This document shows positions 60,006-64,000 of a stretch of 64,000 nt of DNA, piece by piece. The first letter of the stretch is position 1, and the number at the start of each line of letters is the position of its first letter. The DNA comes from JAPWJZ01 sp965279315 (lineage in GTDB: Bacteria > Pseudomonadota > Alphaproteobacteria > Micavibrionales > UBA2020): NCBI GenBank assembly GCA_965279315.1, contig OZ257145.1, forward strand, positions 2,170,001 to 2,234,000, written 5' to 3'. Made by a program: the position numbers and the translations under genes. The notes under the pieces are model-generated. The model searched no databases. It saw nothing but the letters and a program-made list of their open reading frames with translations, and was not told the origin of the DNA.

Positions 60006-60586
60006 GGCTTGGCGCGCAGGCCGGGCTTGGTCATTTTCGGCGCGTCGCGGTTGATCACGCCGCCCGCATCGCTTTGCAGCAGCGCCGCCGTTTTTCCCGC
60101 CATTCCCGCCATCCAGCCCTGCATTTTTTTCAGGGCTTCCGGGTCGCTGTCGAAATCATAGGCAGTGCCGAAAATTACCGTTTGCGTGCGGGTATCGGTC
60201 TTCTCGATCTTGATGCGGCTGTTTTCGTCGGAGGTGTTGTATTTCGAAATATAAAGACGCTTCACTGCCGTGTCGTTGAATTTGGTCGCGATGGCAAACA
60301 GGTATGAAGATTGCCCGATGCGCAGGAAGCCGTGCACATCCATCGTCGCCGATCCCTTGCTGTCGCCGCTGACCGTGTACATCAGGTCGTAGGCGCCTGT
60401 GCTGGCCGCAGTGCGCGCGGTGAGCGAGATATCGGCGCCGGCATCTTGCAGCTGGCGCACGGTATTGCTGACGTGTTTCAAGATCTCGTCGGTGCCGGTT
60501 GCCCGGTTTGACTCCGCCTGCTCGCGGCGGGCGGCGTCAAAGGCGTCGCGCAGTTCGGCAGCGGAAAGGGCGGGCTGGTCGGCCAT
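60002..60586 (-). CDS. Unknown cytoplasmic protein
   Basis: A 194-residue protein without signal peptide or membrane segment. The first 60 residues look helical (LRDAFDAARREQAESNR), then strands follow (ATMDVHGFLRIGQSSYLFAI, RTQTVIFGTAYDF) and a helical end with a basic Pro-rich tail. I do not recognise it. It follows another unknown gene by ten bases on the same strand, and the two may be a functional pair inserted between lolD and dnaE. Confidence 0.7.
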   Translation of the reverse strand: MADQPALSAAELRDAFDAARREQAESNRATGTDEILKHVSNTVRQLQDAGADISLTARTAASTGAYDLMYTVSGDSKGSATMDVHGFLRIGQSSYLFAIATKFNDTAVKRLYISKYNTSDENSRIKIEKTDTRTQTVIFGTAYDFDSDPEALKKMQGWMAGMAGKTAALLQSDAGGVINRDAPKMTKPGLRAKP

Positions 60587-60596
60587 TTTTTGAGGC

Positions 60597-61235
60597 TTAC
60601 TTCGGCTTGAGGGGCGAGGCGATTTTCAGCAGCGAGCGCCCGCCGTTGCCGGATTGCGGCACGTCGAATTCCCGCAAGCCGTCATTGGCTGCCAGTGCCG
60701 CCGTCGTTTCTGCAATCGCCGACATGAACTTCACGGCGTCTTCTTCGACCGACAGGTCATAGACGTTGAATTTCGGCTCCTCGCGGTTGATCTTCAACGT
60801 GCCGCCGCTGGAGCGCTCGGTCTTGTACCAGAATTCATCGCTGTCGAGGAACTGGATGTTCGCCTGCGGCTTGTTCAGGTTTTCGGTGTAGGTCACGATT
60901 TTGTTGTCTTCCTGCACCCAGACAAGGAACCGCGCATCGAAAATGCTGAGGACGGCGTAGAGCGAATGGTTGTCCGAACCCGGGCGGTTCATCAGCTTGT
61001 AATCACGCAGCTTGTCGAAACCGGCGAGCTCAATGCCGACCTGGTCCATGCCGACCGACTGGAATTTGGATACGAATTCGTTGAGTTTTGCGAGCGTCGG
61101 GCGGAAGGGCGCAAGGCCTTCGCGGGCATTCGCTGCCAGCGCGCGGAAGGTGGCGGACAGGCTGGCGGTGGAGCTGTCCTTCAGCGTCAAATTGTCCGCT
61201 GCGGGAGTTTCGTTCGTGATTCCGTCGTCTGCCAT
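60597..61235 (-). CDS. Unknown cytoplasmic protein
   Basis: A 212-residue protein without signal or membrane segment, unrecognised. A Thr/Ser/Ala-rich N-terminus precedes helices (LAANAREGLAPFRPTLAKLNEF), then a strand-rich middle (SLYAVLSIFDARFLVWVQ, KIVTYTENLNKPQANI) and an Ala-rich helix. Its overall plan, helical front and strand-rich back, is like that of the 60002 gene, though I see no clear residue match. The start at 61235 has AAGG upstream; nine more residues would start at 61262. Confidence 0.7.
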   Translation of the reverse strand: MADDGITNETPAADNLTLKDSSTASLSATFRALAANAREGLAPFRPTLAKLNEFVSKFQSVGMDQVGIELAGFDKLRDYKLMNRPGSDNHSLYAVLSIFDARFLVWVQEDNKIVTYTENLNKPQANIQFLDSDEFWYKTERSSGGTLKINREEPKFNVYDLSVEEDAVKFMSAIAETTAALAANDGLREFDVPQSGNGGRSLLKIASPLKPK

Positions 61236-61393
61236 GTGTCCAAACCTTATGATTTTGCTCAAAGGATCTATCTTGGTGAATTGGGCTGAGTGTAGGATAA
61301 AATATCGTGTTATGTCAAGTAAAGGAATTTCCCGAAAATATGGTTGAAATTCAACGGTTTTGGGTGCAAATCTAGGGGCTAGAAGTGCAGAAA

Positions 61394-64000
61394 ATGACCG
61401 AAAACAAAGCCCAGTTCATCCACCTGAGGGTGCATTCGGCCTATTCGCTGGCCGAAGGCGCGATCAAGCTCAAGGACCTCGTGCCGCTCACCAAGCGGCT
61501 GGGGATGCCTGCCGTTGCCGTGACCGATACCGGAAACCTGTTCGGCGCGCTCGAATTTTCGGTCGGTGCGGCGAAAGAGGGGATCCAGCCCATTATCGGC
61601 ATCCAGATGTGGGTCGAGCGCCCCGACCAGACCGACCAGAAAAACAAGAAATCCGAAATGCCCGACCAGTTGGTTCTGCTGGCGATGAACGAAAAGGGCT
61701 ACATGAACCTGATGAAGCTGACCAGCAACAGCTTCCTCATTCCTCTCGCGCATACTGAAAAGCCTGCGATCACTTGGGAAGATTTGGAAAGTCATGCTGA
61801 GGGTATCATCTGCCTGACGGGCGGGGTGAAGGGGTGCATGGGGCGCATGTTGCTGGAATCCCGCGCGGGCGAGGCGGAGAAAATCCTCCTGCGCCTGCAC
61901 GCGACCTTCGGCGACAGGCTGTATATCGAACTGGAACGCCATGGGACTGTCGATGAAGTGGGGATCGAGGATGCTTTGCTCGATTTCGCGTACAAACACA
62001 ATATTCCCTTCGTAGCCACCAATAATTGTTTTTTCAGCGACCCCGATATGCACGAAGCGCATGACGCGCTGATGTGCATCGCGGAAAGTGCCTATGTGCA
62101 GGATACCAACCGCCGCAAGGTCACTCCCGAGCATTACTTCAAATCCGCCGAACAGATGGTGGAGCTGTTCAAGGACATTCCAGAGGCTGTCGAAAACACC
62201 GTCAACATAGCGAAACGCTGCGCCTTCATGCTGAAGGAAGTCAAGCCGATGCTGCCGCGCTTTGCGACGTCGGGTGGCAAGACGGAAGAACAGGAATTGC
62301 GGGAGCTTACCCTTGACGGCCTGAACTGGCGTTTGAATAACTACGTCTTCCGCGAAGGCTGGGACGATGCGAAGCGCGCGGAAGTGCGCAAGCAATATAT
62401 CGAGCGCATGAATTACGAGCTCGATGTCCTCATCAAAATGGGCTTTGCAGGTTACTTCCTCATCGTCTCCGACTTCATTATCTGGGCCAAGAATAACGAC
62501 ATTCCGGTGGGGCCCGGCCGTGGGTCGGGTGCGGGTTCAGTCGTCGCTTGGGCGACCAAGATCACCGACTTGGATCCCATCGAAATGAACCTGCTGTTCG
62601 AGCGTTTCCTGAACCCGGAACGTGTCTCGATGCCCGACTTCGACGTCGATTTTTGCCAGGAACGCCGCGAAGAAGTCATTAACTATGTCCGCGATAAATA
62701 TGGCCGTGACAGCGTCGCGCAGATTATCACTTTTGGTAAATTGCAGGCACGCGCGGTGGTGCGCGATGTCGGCCGTGTGCTTCAAATGCCTTACGGGCAG
62801 GTCGACAAAGTCGCCAAGCTTGTGCCGCAGAACCCCGCCAACCCGATCAGCCTTGAAGAGGCGCTTGAAACCGAGCCGCTGCTGCGCGAGGCGCGGGATA
62901 CGGACGACCAGGTGCGCAAGCTGATTGACGTCGCGCTGAAGCTGGAGGGGTTGTACCGTCATGCCTCCACCCATGCGGCGGGTGTGGTGATCGGGGACAA
63001 GCGCCTCGATGAAATCGTGCCGCTCTACCGCGACCCCGGCGCGGATATCGCGGCGACGCAGTTCAACATGAAGGACGTTGAGAAAGCGGGACTCGTCAAG
63101 TTCGACTTCCTCGGCCTGAAAACGTTGACCGTCATCAAGGACGCCATCCGCCTGATCCGCGAAACCAGCAATGTGGAGCTCGATCCGCTGAAATTCCCGC
63201 TGGACGACAAGGACACCTACAAAATTCTGGCCAAGGGCGACTGTTCCGCTGTGTTCCAGCTCGAGAGCGCCGGCATGCGCGACCTCTGCAAGCAGATGAA
63301 CGTCAAAAACTTTGACGAGATCATCGCTATCGTGGCGCTGTTCCGTCCCGGCCCAATGGAGAATATCCCGAAATACATCGCCAACCTGTCGGGCAAGGAA
63401 GAGATCGAATACATGCACCCGCTGCTGGAGCCGGTGCTGAAAGACACCTATGGCGTCATGATCTATCAGGAACAGGTCATGGCGGCGGGGCAGGTGCTGG
63501 CGGGCTATTCGCTGGGCGGCGCCGACCTTCTGCGCCGCGCGATGGGTAAAAAGATCAAGGCGGAGATGGACGCACAGCGCGCGATCTTCGTCGAGGGCTG
63601 CGAAAAGCACAACAAAATCCCGCACGAAATGGCGAGCAGTATTTTCGACCAGATCGCCAAATTCGCGGATTACGGGTTTAACAAGGCGCACTCGGCGGTC
63701 TATGCCCATATCGCGTTCCAGACCGCGTACCTGAAAGCGCATTACCCTGTCGAATTCATGGCGGCAACCATGACGCAGGACATGAGTGTGACCGACAAGC
63801 TTGCCGTGACGCGGCAGGAACTCAACCGCATGAAAATCGTGTTACTGCCGCCCGATGTGAATAAGTCGCTGCCGCGCTTTGCAGTGGAGCTGCTGCCGAA
63901 CGGAAAGAAAGCTATCCGCTACGCGCTCGCCGCACTGAAGGGCGTGGGCGAGGAGGCGATGAAACGCGTGGTGGCCGAGCGCGAGCAGAACGGCGAATTT
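61394..64000 (+). CDS. dnaE: DNA polymerase III alpha subunit (cut by window end)
   Basis: The first 869 residues of the replicative polymerase; the frame is open to the last base. The N-terminal PHP domain begins FIHLRVHSAYSLAEGA. The polymerase core has VGPGRGSGAGSVVAW and the catalytic Asp pair in MPDFDVDFC, and then FADYGFNKAHSAVYAH in the thumb/fingers region. The beta-clamp binding site and OB-fold lie outside the window. ATG 61394 gives the usual family start; no strong ribosome site precedes it. Confidence 0.96.
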   Translation, partial: MTENKAQFIHLRVHSAYSLAEGAIKLKDLVPLTKRLGMPAVAVTDTGNLFGALEFSVGAAKEGIQPIIGIQMWVERPDQTDQKNKKSEMPDQLVLLAMNEKGYMNLMKLTSNSFLIPLAHTEKPAITWEDLESHAEGIICLTGGVKGCMGRMLLESRAGEAEKILLRLHATFGDRLYIELERHGTVDEVGIEDALLDFAYKHNIPFVATNNCFFSDPDMHEAHDALMCIAESAYVQDTNRRKVTPEHYFKSAEQMVELFKDIPEAVENTVNIAKRCAFMLKEVKPMLPRFATSGGKTEEQELRELTLDGLNWRLNNYVFREGWDDAKRAEVRKQYIERMNYELDVLIKMGFAGYFLIVSDFIIWAKNNDIPVGPGRGSGAGSVVAWATKITDLDPIEMNLLFERFLNPERVSMPDFDVDFCQERREEVINYVRDKYGRDSVAQIITFGKLQARAVVRDVGRVLQMPYGQVDKVAKLVPQNPANPISLEEALETEPLLREARDTDDQVRKLIDVALKLEGLYRHASTHAAGVVIGDKRLDEIVPLYRDPGADIAATQFNMKDVEKAGLVKFDFLGLKTLTVIKDAIRLIRETSNVELDPLKFPLDDKDTYKILAKGDCSAVFQLESAGMRDLCKQMNVKNFDEIIAIVALFRPGPMENIPKYIANLSGKEEIEYMHPLLEPVLKDTYGVMIYQEQVMAAGQVLAGYSLGGADLLRRAMGKKIKAEMDAQRAIFVEGCEKHNKIPHEMASSIFDQIAKFADYGFNKAHSAVYAHIAFQTAYLKAHYPVEFMAATMTQDMSVTDKLAVTRQELNRMKIVLLPPDVNKSLPRFAVELLPNGKKAIRYALAALKGVGEEAMKRVVAEREQNGEF

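Overview
The window reads as chromosomal DNA of an alphaproteobacterium. The main evidence is gene order: a complete 14-subunit Complex I operon followed by birA, an RNase J gene, a DUF1467 gene, proS, lolC, lolD and dnaE; serS-surE-pcm followed by a LysM/M23 gene; a NAD(P)HX repair gene beside glnB-glnA; and tig-clpP-lon-hup. The tRNA-His gene encodes G-1 opposite C73, which argues against the alphaproteobacterial groups that lost this feature and fits a deeper branch such as Rhodospirillales or Micavibrio-like lineages. I cannot name the species.

Layout. 1-3071: end of serS, surE, pcm and a degenerate NlpD-like LysM/M23 factor. 3093-6926 (minus): a small exported protein and a very large secreted protein with a lysozyme-like domain, calcium-binding repeats and a polyproline linker. 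7032-10766: nitrogen region, with nnrDE and tRNA-His on minus, then a textbook sigma-54 promoter driving glnB-glnA. 10791-15421: an unknown membrane-anchored protein, a YciA-type thioesterase, parE and a Gln-rich exported protein. 15490-17307: a periplasmic methionine sulfoxide repair set (Tat-type MsrB, an M23 protein on the other strand, secreted MsrA). 17411-25269: proteostasis region with tRNA-Leu, tig, two clpP genes (one with a long N-terminal extension), lon, hup and tRNA-Val; clpX is missing from its usual slot, which holds an unknown exported protein. 25327-30063: two ankyrin proteins around a CPA2 antiporter and a proline iminopeptidase.

30162-37091 is the most unusual part: a degenerate vWA-like protein, a 700-base leader with repeats, a TelA-like coiled-coil protein, a two-domain Clp-like AAA+ protein whose first ATPase domain looks dead, and a membrane-anchored protein behind a promoter that overlaps an inverted repeat. 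The content resembles tellurite-type (Ter/TelA) stress modules but matches no arrangement I know, so it is my best candidate for an undescribed system.

37189-38421: CDF metal exporter and tRNA-Asp. 38573-53424: nuoA to nuoN, with nearly every gene overlapping the next and an SRPBCC gene inserted between nuoF and nuoG; NuoH and NuoM carry charged Ala/Pro/Glu-rich tails. 53421-60005: birA, RNase J, DUF1467, an exported protein, an archaeal/eukaryotic-like ProS and the lipoprotein exporter genes lolC-lolD. 60002-61235 (minus): two unknown proteins. 61394 to the end: dnaE, cut by the window edge.
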